Shown in pieces: positions 15,385 through 22,670 of a stretch of DNA of 33,984 nt. The notes under the pieces were generated by a model. It saw nothing but the letters and a program-made list of their open reading frames with translations. It made no database searches and was not told the origin of the DNA. Where the stretch lies: contig JAHKAM010000063.1 of the NCBI GenBank assembly GCA_018826515.1, forward strand, positions 90,050-124,033, given 5' to 3'. Positions within the stretch are counted from its first letter, which is position 1; every line of letters starts with the position of its first letter. The translations under genes were made by a program, and so were the position numbers. Source of the stretch: Alphaproteobacteria bacterium (GTDB lineage: Bacteria > Pseudomonadota > Alphaproteobacteria > Caulobacterales > Caulobacteraceae).

Positions 15385-16062
15385 TCAGAAGGGCTGGCGG
15401 TCGGGGTCAGTGCGCCAGACGCGCCAGCTCTCGATCACGGACCAGACGGCGGCCACGCCGACGGCGACGAGCAGGACGTAGAGGCCGAGGGGACGGGGCG
15501 CGAAGGGCGCGGTGAGCAGGCCGGCGAGGCCGATAATGAAGAGCAGGCGGCCGGCGAGGCGGTTGGAACGCTCCCACGCCAGACGGCTCTTGTAGGCCCA
15601 GGGCGTCTTGACGCCGACGAAGGGATTGGGACCGACGCGGCCGAGGAAGGCGCCGATGAGCAGGAAGCCGACGCTTATCAGGGCCACGGGCAGGGCGCCG
15701 CCGATGTCGGTCGCGCCTGACAGGCTGGCCGAGGCGATCAGCAGGCTGGTGAGCGGAATGCTGATGACCACGACGAGCTGGGCGTAGCGGAGTGCGCGGC
15801 GGCGCGCCGGATCGTCGGCGCGATCGACCGCCAGGGCCATGCCGCCGCCCAGCAGCAGGGACAGCAGGGCCAGGCCGACGAGCACGCCCCCGACCACCTC
15901 CCGCGTGCCCCAGTCATCGGCCTGACCGGCGGCATTGTAATGGATCGGAAGCAGCTCGGTCGGGCCGGCGAAAATGGTCCAGAGGCCGAGACCGCCGACC
16001 ATCAGGCTGAGGACGACGGTCGCCAGATTGAGCGCCGACGGGGATTTTCGCGGTGTTGTCAT
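15385..16062 (-). CDS. SdpI family membrane protein
   Basis: 225 residues with about six hydrophobic segments (near residues 13-33, 56-76, 93-113, 121-141, 168-186, 190-210) separated by charged loops. The first part carries the DUF1648-like signature of SdpI proteins (L-L-P-I-H-Y-N-A-A-G-Q-A-D-D-W-G) and the second the SdpI motif G-P-N-P-F-V-G-V-K-T-P-W-A-Y-K-S followed by W-E-R-S-N-R-L-A-G-R. In Bacillus, SdpI protects against the SdpC killing toxin and sequesters the SdpR repressor at the membrane. Here the ATG overlaps the stop of the SdpR-like gene by four bases (ATGA), so they form one operon. No SdpC-like toxin gene is in the window. Confidence 0.88.
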   Translation of the reverse strand: MTTPRKSPSALNLATVVLSLMVGGLGLWTIFAGPTELLPIHYNAAGQADDWGTREVVGGVLVGLALLSLLLGGGMALAVDRADDPARRRALRYAQLVVVISIPLTSLLIASASLSGATDIGGALPVALISVGFLLIGAFLGRVGPNPFVGVKTPWAYKSRLAWERSNRLAGRLLFIIGLAGLLTAPFAPRPLGLYVLLVAVGVAAVWSVIESWRVWRTDPDRQPF

Positions 16063-16343
16063 GTCCTGTCTTCCGTCTCCTGCCGGCCCGCGCCGGTCAT
16101 TTGCAGCAGGAAGGCGAGGGCCTCCTCCACCGCCGAAATCTCGAGCCGGTAGCGGATCGAGGCCCCTTCGCGCTCGGGCGAGACCAGTCCGGCCTCCCTC
16201 AGCGCATTGAGGTGGCCGGTGATCGTGGGCCAGCTCATGTCGAAGGCGGCGGCGATATCGCCGGACGCCATCGGGCCCTTGCGCAGCATGTCGATGATGC
16301 GCCGGCGGACGGGGTGGGACAGGGCCTTGAACAAAGCGTTCAT
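16059..16343 (-). CDS. ArsR-type autorepressor, SdpR family
   Basis: 94 residues: M-N-A-L-F-K-A-L-S-H-P-V-R-R-R-I-I-D-M-L is the classic N terminus of SdpR-type winged-helix regulators, followed by a recognition-helix region M-S-W-P-T-I-T-G-H-L-N-A-L-R-E-A-G-L-V and a wing with R-E-G-A-S-I-R-Y-R-L. No metal-binding Cys pairs are present, so this is not a metal sensor. The start at 16343 is set by family similarity; no clear Shine-Dalgarno precedes it, and the frame is open 35 codons further upstream. It is expected to repress its own operon and to be titrated by the cotranscribed SdpI-like membrane protein. Confidence 0.9.
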   Translation of the reverse strand: MNALFKALSHPVRRRIIDMLRKGPMASGDIAAAFDMSWPTITGHLNALREAGLVSPEREGASIRYRLEISAVEEALAFLLQMTGAGRQETEDRT

Positions 16344-16353
16344 AGGAAGAAGG

Positions 16354-16375
16354 CTAATTATGAAAAGCCCTAATT
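16354..16375. promoter_or_regulatory. possible SdpR operator: two CTAATT repeats
   Basis: CTAATT at 16354-16359 and 16370-16375, 16 bases apart start to start, lie just upstream of the sdpR-like start in an AT-rich patch unlike the surrounding DNA. The pair also falls inside a GGCT/AGCC inverted arrangement. Autoregulation by the adjacent ArsR-type protein is inferred from position only. Confidence 0.3.
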
Positions 16376-16486
16376 GCAAGATGCGGCTTTTGCGAACCTC
16401 GAGAGGCATGGAGGAGCGCCCGGCAGACGCCCGGCCAGGGATGGTCAAAACAATTTCGGCGATAAACGCCTGCCTCGGTGAGCCGC

Positions 16487-17185
16487 CTACATGGGCGGGG
16501 TCAGGCCGTCCTTACCCATCGCCACGAACCCCGCAGCGGCCGCCCCCTGCGGTATGACGGCGTACACCTTCTGCCCAACCGCCAGTGACGGCCGCTCGGT
16601 GGGCTCGAAACGCACGATCGGCGTGCCCTCGGGAACGGTGACGTTCGCCGTGCCGCCGCTGTACGAGATGGTCAGCACACGTCCGCCAGACGACGCGGCA
16701 TTGCTGACGAGCGTGCCGTTCGTCATTGCGCTCTGCGTCTGGACCGTCCCGTTGGTCATGGCGCTCGACACGACCGCCCCGCCACCACGTGATGCGACAA
16801 CGCCCGGTGTGTCCCACTCATAGTGGCCTTCGCCGGCGCCGCGCATCGATTCCGGAAAGATCACCAACTCAAGCGAACGAAGCGCCGTCTTCGGACCCGT
16901 CGTCGCGGTGCCGACGAAATCGCCGTCCTTCAGGGTCGAAAGGCTCGACGCCAAAACCCAGACAAAACGCGTTGTCGCTGCAACCGGCACGGCGACCGTT
17001 CGGCCATCATAGGTCTGAACCGTCATCGAACCATCCGTCACGGACTGGACCGTGCCACGCACCCGCATGACGCCGCTGGTCGCGTCGACGACCTCGGCCG
17101 CGGGGCTTGCCGGCTCAGGGGCGGAGCATGCCGCGAGCGTCGCCAGCAGGGTGGCGACAAGGGCCAGGTTTCTGATCGGCGTCAT
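16487..17185 (-). CDS. lipoprotein with DUF5666-like N-terminal domain
   Basis: 232 residues. Signal peptide with lipobox L-A-A-C, lipidation at C20, then a short Pro/Ala/Glu linker. Residues about 40-105 (R-V-R-G-T-V-Q-S-V-T-D-G-S-M-T-V) look like the small beta-barrel repeats called DUF5666, and a similar strand pattern near the end (T-I-S-Y-S-G-G-T-A-N-V-T-V-P) suggests a second copy. Between them an 11-residue unit beginning S-A-M-T-N-G-T occurs twice in tandem (DNA about 16710-16765). The role is unknown; a periplasmic or outer-membrane accessory protein is likely. It has its own upstream region (131 bases to erpA) and no obvious operon partner. Confidence 0.83.
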   Translation of the reverse strand: MTPIRNLALVATLLATLAACSAPEPASPAAEVVDATSGVMRVRGTVQSVTDGSMTVQTYDGRTVAVPVAATTRFVWVLASSLSTLKDGDFVGTATTGPKTALRSLELVIFPESMRGAGEGHYEWDTPGVVASRGGGAVVSSAMTNGTVQTQSAMTNGTLVSNAASSGGRVLTISYSGGTANVTVPEGTPIVRFEPTERPSLAVGQKVYAVIPQGAAAAGFVAMGKDGLTPPM

Positions 17186-17315
17186 CAGGCATCCGTTCTT
17201 CGGAGAGGGTCGGCGTTCGACACCGGTTTCGGGTCGAACAATGCACGTTCGCGCCGGCGCTTGTCATGGTCGGGTGTCTGCGGCGAATGGTCCGCGATGC
17301 CGGGCCGCAGGCCGC

Positions 17316-17693
17316 TCAGATCGAGAAACTGACCCCGCACCCGCAGCTCGACGCTGCGTTCGGATTCCGCACCACGAACTGCGCCCCGGCGAGGTCGTCG
17401 ACGAAGGCGATCTCGGAGCCCTTGAGAAAGGGCAGGGAGACGGCGTCGACCACGGCGGCCTGGCCGTCGGCGGAGATGCGGATGTCGTCGGGCGCGGCGG
17501 CCTCGACCAGTTCGAACCGGTACTGGAAGCCCGAGCAGCCGCCGCCGTCGACGGCGACGCGCAGCAGGACCGGATGGCCCTCGGCGGCGCCGAGCTGGGC
17601 CAGACGTTGGGCGGCGCTGTCGGAAAGCGTCAGGCCGTGCCCGCCGGCGGATGGCGAGATCTGGAAGGCGGGGGCGGATTGGACGGTGCTCAC
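17316..17693 (-). CDS. erpA: A-type iron-sulfur carrier, iron-sulfur cluster insertion protein
   Basis: 125 residues of the HesB/IscA/ErpA family, which accept Fe-S clusters and hand them to apo-enzymes in the cytosol. The three cluster-ligand cysteines are present: C53 in [10 protein letters not shown] and C117 and C119 in the terminal S-S-C-G-C-G. The first 20 residues are a nonconserved extension. It is divergent from the dGTPase-like gene; this pairing is known in Caulobacter relatives and supports the ErpA name over IscA or SufA, which would sit in isc or suf operons. Confidence 0.9.
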   Translation of the reverse strand: MSTVQSAPAFQISPSAGGHGLTLSDSAAQRLAQLGAAEGHPVLLRVAVDGGGCSGFQYRFELVEAAAPDDIRISADGQAAVVDAVSLPFLKGSEIAFVDDLAGAQFVVRNPNAASSCGCGVSFSI

Positions 17694-17755
17694 GGGGGGT
17701 ATATGAGGCGTGCAGGGCCGATCGCAAAGGCCCGGACCCGAAAGAGCGGCTGACC

Positions 17756-18931
17756 TTGATCCCCGAACGCGCGCCCTATGCCGAATATCCCGAACACAGC
17801 CGCGGGCGGCTGACCCACGAACCGATCAGCCGGACGCGCAACGCCTATGCCCGCGACCGCGACCGGATCATCCATGCGACGGCCTTCCGGCGGCTGAAGG
17901 AGAAGACCCAGGTCTTCGTGGCCCATGAGGGCGACCACTACCGCACCCGCCTGACCCATTCGCTGGAGGTGGCGCAGATCGCGCGGTCGCTGGCGCATGC
18001 GCTGCGGCTGGATACGGACCTGGCCGAGACGGTGGCGCTGGCGCATGACCTGGGCCATCCGCCGTTCGGCCACGCCGGCGAGGACGAGCTGCAGGCGCAG
18101 ATGGCGCCGTGGGGCGGGTTCGACCACAACGTCCAGACCTTCCGCGTGGTGACGAAGCTGGAGCATCGCTATCCGCAGTTCGACGGGCTGAACCTGAGCT
18201 GGGAGACCGTCGAGGGGGTGGTCAAGCACAACGGGCCTGTGTCCCACCGGCTGGACGAGCCGGCGTGGCGGGCCATCGCCGACTATGCGCCGGGGTGGGA
18301 TCTGCGGCTGGGGACCTTCGCCTCGCTGGAGGCGCAGGCCGCGGCGATCGCGGACGATATCGCCTACAACAACCACGACGTCGACGACGGGGTGCAGGCC
18401 GGGCTGTTCACCCTCGAGGATCTGGCTGATGTGCCGCTGATCGGGCCGGTGCTGCACGGGGTGCGCAAGGACTGGCCGGATCTCGACGAGCGGATGATCC
18501 GCATCGAGGCGGTGCGGCGCATGATCGGGGCCATGGTCGAGGACGTGCTGGCCGAGACCGAGGCGCGGATCGCGGCGGCGGACGTGCGCTCGACCGAGGC
18601 GGTGCGGACGGCGGACCGGATGCTTGTGGCGTTTTCGCCGGGGATGCTGGCCGACCTGGGCGTGCTGCGTAAATTCCTGTTCGAGCGGATGTACCGCCAC
18701 TATCGCGTCAACCGCACCCGCAGCCAGGCGCGGCGGCTGCTGGCCGAGATGTTCCAGCTGTTCATGGCCGAGCCGGCGACCCTGCCGCCGGAATGGTCGG
18801 TCCGGGCGGATGTCGCGGACGAGGCGAAGCGGGCGCGGGCGGTGTGCGACTATATCGCCGGCATGACCGACCGCTATGCGATCGAGGAGCACCGGAAGCT
18901 GTTCAGCCTGGATCTGGCGCTGGACCTTTGA
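17756..18931 (+). CDS. dgt: deoxyguanosinetriphosphate triphosphohydrolase-like protein
   Basis: 391 residues, typical for the dGTPase-like HD family, which removes tripolyphosphate from dNTPs and so affects nucleotide pools. The N terminus [12 protein letters not shown] and [15 protein letters not shown] are family hallmarks; metal ligands lie in R-T-R-L-T-H-S-L (H68) and in the HD doublet [12 protein letters not shown] (H97-D98). The start is taken as TTG at 17756, giving M-I-P-E-R-A-P-Y; an ATG at 17651 would overlap the divergent erpA coding region and add residues with no family match. Substrate preference among dNTPs cannot be read from sequence. Confidence 0.9.
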   Translation: MIPERAPYAEYPEHSRGRLTHEPISRTRNAYARDRDRIIHATAFRRLKEKTQVFVAHEGDHYRTRLTHSLEVAQIARSLAHALRLDTDLAETVALAHDLGHPPFGHAGEDELQAQMAPWGGFDHNVQTFRVVTKLEHRYPQFDGLNLSWETVEGVVKHNGPVSHRLDEPAWRAIADYAPGWDLRLGTFASLEAQAAAIADDIAYNNHDVDDGVQAGLFTLEDLADVPLIGPVLHGVRKDWPDLDERMIRIEAVRRMIGAMVEDVLAETEARIAAADVRSTEAVRTADRMLVAFSPGMLADLGVLRKFLFERMYRHYRVNRTRSQARRLLAEMFQLFMAEPATLPPEWSVRADVADEAKRARAVCDYIAGMTDRYAIEEHRKLFSLDLALDL

Positions 18932-19032
18932 ACGGTGGAGAGATCAGTCTCCCGGCCTGAAAAAGGACTCGGACCGGGATAGAGTGACTGCTTCGCGCGC
19001 CGATTCGCGCGGATCCGACGGAAGGCGCGGCC

Positions 19033-19767
19033 ATGTCCAACGAAGATCCCTATCGCCCGAACCAGGGCCGTGACCGCGGCGCCTATACGCCGCCGACCGA
19101 CGACGACCTGCCCTTCAACCGCGGCGGCTATGATCCGCGCCGGGCCGGCGGCGGGGGCGGGGGGGCCAAGGCGCCGCCGATGACCCTGATCATCTCGGGC
19201 GCGGTGCTGCTGCTGCTGATCATCGTCGTGGTGGTCTATTACCGCGCCGGGCCGCGCTCCTCGAACGACGCCCCGCCCGCCGTCGGCACGCCGGTCGGCG
19301 AGATGAAGGCCGATGCGCCGCTGGAGGCCCAGCCGGTCGATCCGGAAGCGGGCATCGACGTCTATGACGCCGCCGAGGCCCCGACCGCGGCCCCGACCTT
19401 CACCCCGCCGCCGGAAGCGGTCCAGCCTCGCCCCGCCGCCCCGACCACGACGCCGACGGCTCCGCGTCCGACCCCCGCGACACCGCCCGTCGCGAAGGCC
19501 GAACCGCGGCCCCCGGCCGCTGTCGGCGGAACCGCCGGCGTCCAGATCGGCGCCTTCTCGACCCCCGGCATCGCCGATCGCGAGTTCGCCGCCATCGTCA
19601 GCCGCTATCCGCAGTTCACCGCCGGCGCCGACAAGCGCGTGCAGGAGGTGACGGCCTCGAACGGCTCGACCGTCTATCGCACCACCGTCACCGGCCTGAG
19701 CCGCGACCAGGCGAGCGGCCTGTGCGACGCCATCAAGGCCGCCGGCGGCGACTGTTTCTTGCGCTGA
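19033..19767 (+). CDS. SPOR-domain membrane protein
   Basis: 244 residues. An N-terminal cytoplasmic part (about 48 residues, polar, with a G6 run) is followed by a single membrane helix near 50-69 (L-I-I-S-G-A-V-L-L-L-L-I-I-V-V-V-V), a long Pro/Thr/Ala-rich periplasmic linker to about 165, and a C-terminal SPOR domain (V-Q-I-G-A-F-S-T-P-G onward, ending G-G-D-C-F-L-R). SPOR domains bind denuded glycan strands and bring proteins to the septum. GGAAGG precedes the ATG by eight bases. nagZ begins seven bases after the stop, so it heads the nagZ-scpA-scpB run. Confidence 0.92.
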   Translation: MSNEDPYRPNQGRDRGAYTPPTDDDLPFNRGGYDPRRAGGGGGGAKAPPMTLIISGAVLLLLIIVVVVYYRAGPRSSNDAPPAVGTPVGEMKADAPLEAQPVDPEAGIDVYDAAEAPTAAPTFTPPPEAVQPRPAAPTTTPTAPRPTPATPPVAKAEPRPPAAVGGTAGVQIGAFSTPGIADREFAAIVSRYPQFTAGADKRVQEVTASNGSTVYRTTVTGLSRDQASGLCDAIKAAGGDCFLR

Positions 19768-19774
19768 CCGGGCG

Positions 19775-20824
19775 GTGACCTCGGCGGCGATCTACGGCTG
19801 TAGCGGCCATCGGCTGACAGAGGCGGAGAGGGCGTTCTTCGCCGACGTCCGGCCGTGGGGCTTCATCCTGTTCCGGCGCAATATCGACAGCCCGGAGCAG
19901 GTGCGGGCGCTGACGGACGCATTGCGGGACAGTATCGGCGACGCCGGGGCGCCGATCCTGATCGATCAGGAGGGCGGGCGGGTGCAGCGGATGGGGCCGC
20001 CGCACTGGTCGAAATATCCGCCGGGCGAGGCCTATCTGAAGGCGACCAACGACCCGCTGGCCGCGCGCGAGCTGGTCCGGCTGGGCGCGCGGCTGATGGC
20101 GCACGACCTGAAGGCGGTGGGAATCAATGTTGACTGCCTGCCGGTGCTGGATGTGCCGGTGCCGGGCGCCCACGACATCATCGGCGACCGCGCCTATGCC
20201 CACGATCCGGAGACGGTGACCCAGCTGGGCCGGGCGGCGGCCGAGGGGCTGCTGGCGGGCGGCGTGCTGCCGGTGATCAAACACATGCCGGGGCATGGCC
20301 GGGCCTTCGCCGACAGCCACCACGCCCTGCCGGTGGTGCACGCCGATCTGGCGACCCTGGACAGCTGGGATTTCGCGCCGTTCAAGGCCCTGTCGGACAT
20401 GCCGCTGGCGATGACGGCGCACGTCGTGTTCGACGCCATCGATCCGAAACATCCGGCCACAACCTCGAAGACGGCTGTCAAGCTGATGCGGAAGGACCTC
20501 GGGTTCGGCGGGCTGATCATGACCGACGACCTGTCGATGAAGGCGCTGTCGGGCAGCCTGCGGGAGCGGGCGGAGGCGTCGCTGAAGGCCGGCTGCGACG
20601 TGGTTCTGCACTGCAATGGCGATCTCAAGGAAATGGGCGAGGTCGCCGAGGGCGTCGGCAAGCTGAAAGGCAAGGCGGGCAAACGGGCCGCCGCGGCGCT
20701 GGCGCGGATCGTCAGCATGCCCGAACCGCTGGATCCGTTCGAGGCGCGCCTGCGGTTTGACGCGCTGATGGCCGGGCGGCTGGAGGCGGCGCGGGGGCCG
20801 GATGTCGGAGAGGCCCAGGCATGA
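19775..20824 (+). CDS. nagZ: beta-N-acetylglucosaminidase (NagZ, glycoside hydrolase family 3)
   Basis: 349 residues from a GTG start. NagZ splits GlcNAc from anhydro-muropeptides in cytosolic peptidoglycan recycling. The diagnostic loop K-H-M-P-G-H-G-R-A-F-A-D-S-H carries the catalytic Asp/His pair; P-I-L-I-D-Q-E-G-G-R-V-Q-R and G-L-I-M-T-D-D-L-S-M, with the nucleophile Asp, are also present. No signal peptide is seen, consistent with cytosolic action. The stop overlaps the scpA ATG (ATGA), indicating coupling. Confidence 0.95.
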   Translation: MTSAAIYGCSGHRLTEAERAFFADVRPWGFILFRRNIDSPEQVRALTDALRDSIGDAGAPILIDQEGGRVQRMGPPHWSKYPPGEAYLKATNDPLAARELVRLGARLMAHDLKAVGINVDCLPVLDVPVPGAHDIIGDRAYAHDPETVTQLGRAAAEGLLAGGVLPVIKHMPGHGRAFADSHHALPVVHADLATLDSWDFAPFKALSDMPLAMTAHVVFDAIDPKHPATTSKTAVKLMRKDLGFGGLIMTDDLSMKALSGSLRERAEASLKAGCDVVLHCNGDLKEMGEVAEGVGKLKGKAGKRAAAALARIVSMPEPLDPFEARLRFDALMAGRLEAARGPDVGEAQA

Positions 20825-21642
20825 CCGACGCCTTCCAGCCCAATCTGGACTTCACCGCCGCCGAACAGGTCGACGCGCGCGAGGCCTTCGTCGTGGATCT
20901 GGACGGCTATGAGGGGCCGCTGCATGTGCTGCTGGCGCTGGCGCGGACGCAGAAGGTCGACCTGTTGAAGCTGTCGATCACGCGGCTGGCGGAACAGTAT
21001 CTGGCCTTCGTGCACGAGGCGCGGCGGCGGAATTTCTCGCTGGCGGCCGACTATCTCGTGATGGCGTCGTGGCTGGCCTATCTGAAGTCGCGCCTGCTGT
21101 TGCCGCGCACCGACAAGGGCAAGGGCGACGAGATGCCGGCCGAGGAGATGGCCGCGGCCCTGGCCTTCCGGCTGCAGAAGCTGGAGGCGATGCGCAAGGC
21201 GGTAGAGGCGATCACCGCCCGGCCGCAGCTGAGGCGCGACGTCTTCAGCCGCGGGGACCCGGAGGCGACGGTGATCGTGCCGTCCGACCGGATCGACGCC
21301 AGCCTGTACGAGCTGATGGCCGCCTATGTGACGCAGCGGCGGCGCGAGGAGCAGCGGCACTACAATCCCGGTCAGCGGGTCGAGGCCTTCGCCCTGGAGG
21401 CGGCGCGGGACTGGCTGCGCGACGTGCTGCCCCGTCTGGACCAGTGGACGCCGCTGGAGCGGGTGGCGCCGGAACGTCGCGCCGACGACGGCCCGACCCA
21501 GGCCAGCTTCACCGCCTCGACCCTGTCGGCCAGTCTGGAACTGGTGAAGGAGGGGGCGATGGATGTGAAACAGGCCGAGGCCTTCGCCGACCTGTATCTG
21601 AAGCGACGCGGGCGGGGTCAGGTGCTGGAGCTGGTTCCTTGA
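20821..21642 (+). CDS. scpA: segregation and condensation protein A
   Basis: 273 residues. ScpA is the kleisin that bridges the SMC ATPase dimer and recruits ScpB, organising the newly replicated chromosome. The N terminus D-L-D-G-Y-E-G-P-L-H-V-L-L-A-L-A-R is the kleisin signature, followed by D-L-L-K-L-S-I and A-A-D-Y-L-V-M-A-S-W-L-A-Y-L-K-S-R-L-L-L-P; the C-terminal winged-helix part binds the SMC head. It is translationally coupled to nagZ and separated from scpB by a 133-base palindromic element. Confidence 0.94.
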   Translation: MTDAFQPNLDFTAAEQVDAREAFVVDLDGYEGPLHVLLALARTQKVDLLKLSITRLAEQYLAFVHEARRRNFSLAADYLVMASWLAYLKSRLLLPRTDKGKGDEMPAEEMAAALAFRLQKLEAMRKAVEAITARPQLRRDVFSRGDPEATVIVPSDRIDASLYELMAAYVTQRRREEQRHYNPGQRVEAFALEAARDWLRDVLPRLDQWTPLERVAPERRADDGPTQASFTASTLSASLELVKEGAMDVKQAEAFADLYLKRRGRGQVLELVP

Positions 21643-21654
21643 GCTTTCTCCACT

Positions 21655-21787
21655 CCGCTCATCCCGGCGAAAGCCGGGACCCAGTCCTGTCCAGCTTGAC
21701 GCCAGCGTTTCAGGACGATCGTCCGTGGGCCAGCCGAACGGGCTATCACCCAAAGCACTGGGTCCCGGCTTTCGCCGGGATGAGCGG
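21655..21787. repeat. palindromic repeat element with perfect 31-base terminal inverted repeats
   Basis: The sequence at 21655-21685 is the exact reverse complement of 21757-21787 (31 of 31 bases). Each arm contains its own hairpin, CCCGGC-GAAA-GCCGGG. The arms resemble the dispersed CCGGCGAAAGCCGGGA repeats seen between genes in many proteobacteria. The 71-base centre has no coding potential I can recognise. It fills nearly all of the gap between scpA and scpB; the right arm ends nine bases before the scpB ATG, so it may form structure in the scpAB transcript. It carries no transposase and would need one in trans if mobile. Confidence 0.85.
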
Positions 21788-21796
21788 ATTTTAGAG

Positions 21797-22456
21797 ATGA
21801 TCCAGTTCGCACCCGATCATGGAGAGATCGAGCGCCGGGTCGAGGCGTTGCTGTTCGCGGCGGCCGGCCCGCTCTCCGCCGCCGAGATCGCGCGGCGGCT
21901 GCCCGAGGGCGCGGATGTCGGCGGGGCGATTTCAGCCCTGCGAGAGCGGTATCACGGCCGGGGGGTCGAGCTGGAGTGCGTCGCCGACCGCTGGCAGTTC
22001 CGCACGGCGCCGGACCTGTCCTTCCTGATGACCGAGGAGCGGGAGGAGCCGCGCCGGCTGTCCAAGGCCGCGCTCGAGACCCTGGCCATCATCGCCTATC
22101 ACCAGCCCTGCACCCGGGCCGAAATCGAGAGCGTGCGCGGCGTGTCGCTGTCCAAGGGGACGCTGGACCTGCTGCTGGAGATGGGGTTCGTACGGCTGCG
22201 CGGGCGGCGGCGGACGCCGGGCCGGCCGGTGACCTACGGGACCGCCGACCGCTTCCTGGAGCATTTCGGCCTGTCAAACCTGTACGACCTGCCGGGCGTG
22301 CAGGAGATGAAGGCGGCGGGCCTGCTGGACCTGTCGATCCCCGTCGGCTTCGAGGTGCCGGACCCGTCGCGGGCGTCGGACGGGGACGATGAGCCGCTGC
22401 TGCCAGGCGACGAGGACGCGCCCGAGTTCGCCCAGGATTTCGTGGCGGAGGATTGA
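21797..22456 (+). CDS. scpB: segregation and condensation protein B
   Basis: 219 residues. ScpB is the dimeric winged-helix subunit of the SMC-ScpAB complex. Seen: I-E-R-R-V-E-A-L-L-F-A-A-A-G-P-L-S, R-L-S-K-A-A-L-E-T-L-A-I-I-A-Y-H-Q-P-C-T-R-A-E-I-E, R-G-V-S and G-R-P-V-T-Y-G-T, all family hallmarks, plus an acidic C-terminal tail. The start at 21797 follows the palindromic element; an open frame from 21725 would run through the repeat arm and is not credible as coding. The Shine-Dalgarno (TTAGAG) is weak, which suggests that translation depends on upstream context. Confidence 0.94.
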   Translation: MIQFAPDHGEIERRVEALLFAAAGPLSAAEIARRLPEGADVGGAISALRERYHGRGVELECVADRWQFRTAPDLSFLMTEEREEPRRLSKAALETLAIIAYHQPCTRAEIESVRGVSLSKGTLDLLLEMGFVRLRGRRRTPGRPVTYGTADRFLEHFGLSNLYDLPGVQEMKAAGLLDLSIPVGFEVPDPSRASDGDDEPLLPGDEDAPEFAQDFVAED

Positions 22457-22503
22457 GGGTTGGACGGCGAAAGGCGCCGGGATTCCAATGCCCCGTGCGG
22501 CCA

Positions 22504-22613
22504 GGTGGTTAGTGGTTAGTGATTGGTGGTTGGCCGACAGGGGCGACGCCGCCGTCGCCGAGCCGTCCCCCGCAGGCGATCCAGCAGCCACTAATCACTA
22601 ACCACTAATCACT
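22504..22613. repeat. long inverted repeat of TTAGTG/CACTAA units between scpB and murC
   Basis: The arm at 22504-22529 pairs over 26 bases with 22588-22613; the three differences are G opposite T, so in plus-strand RNA the stem would be continuous through G-U pairs. Each arm is a run of GGTTAGTG- or GTGATTAGTG-like units. About 58 GC-rich bases form the loop. No T run follows, so it is not an ordinary terminator, though such a stem could block readthrough from scpB into murC. AT-rich arms in a GC-rich genome mark it as a distinct element. Confidence 0.8.
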
Positions 22614-22670
22614 TGCCGCCTCGCCGCCGAAGGTGATGCATTCCGCCAAAACCCCTGCTAGTCCGCTTCG

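Noticed and set aside
21725..21796. N-terminal extension of scpB through the palindromic element
   Set aside because: The extension translates the repeat arm and has no similarity to ScpB; the ATG at 21797 gives the family N terminus.
22504..22613. CRISPR-like array from the repeated TTAGTG/CACTAA units
   Set aside because: The units are short, contiguous, arranged as one inverted pair, and have no spacers or cas genes nearby.
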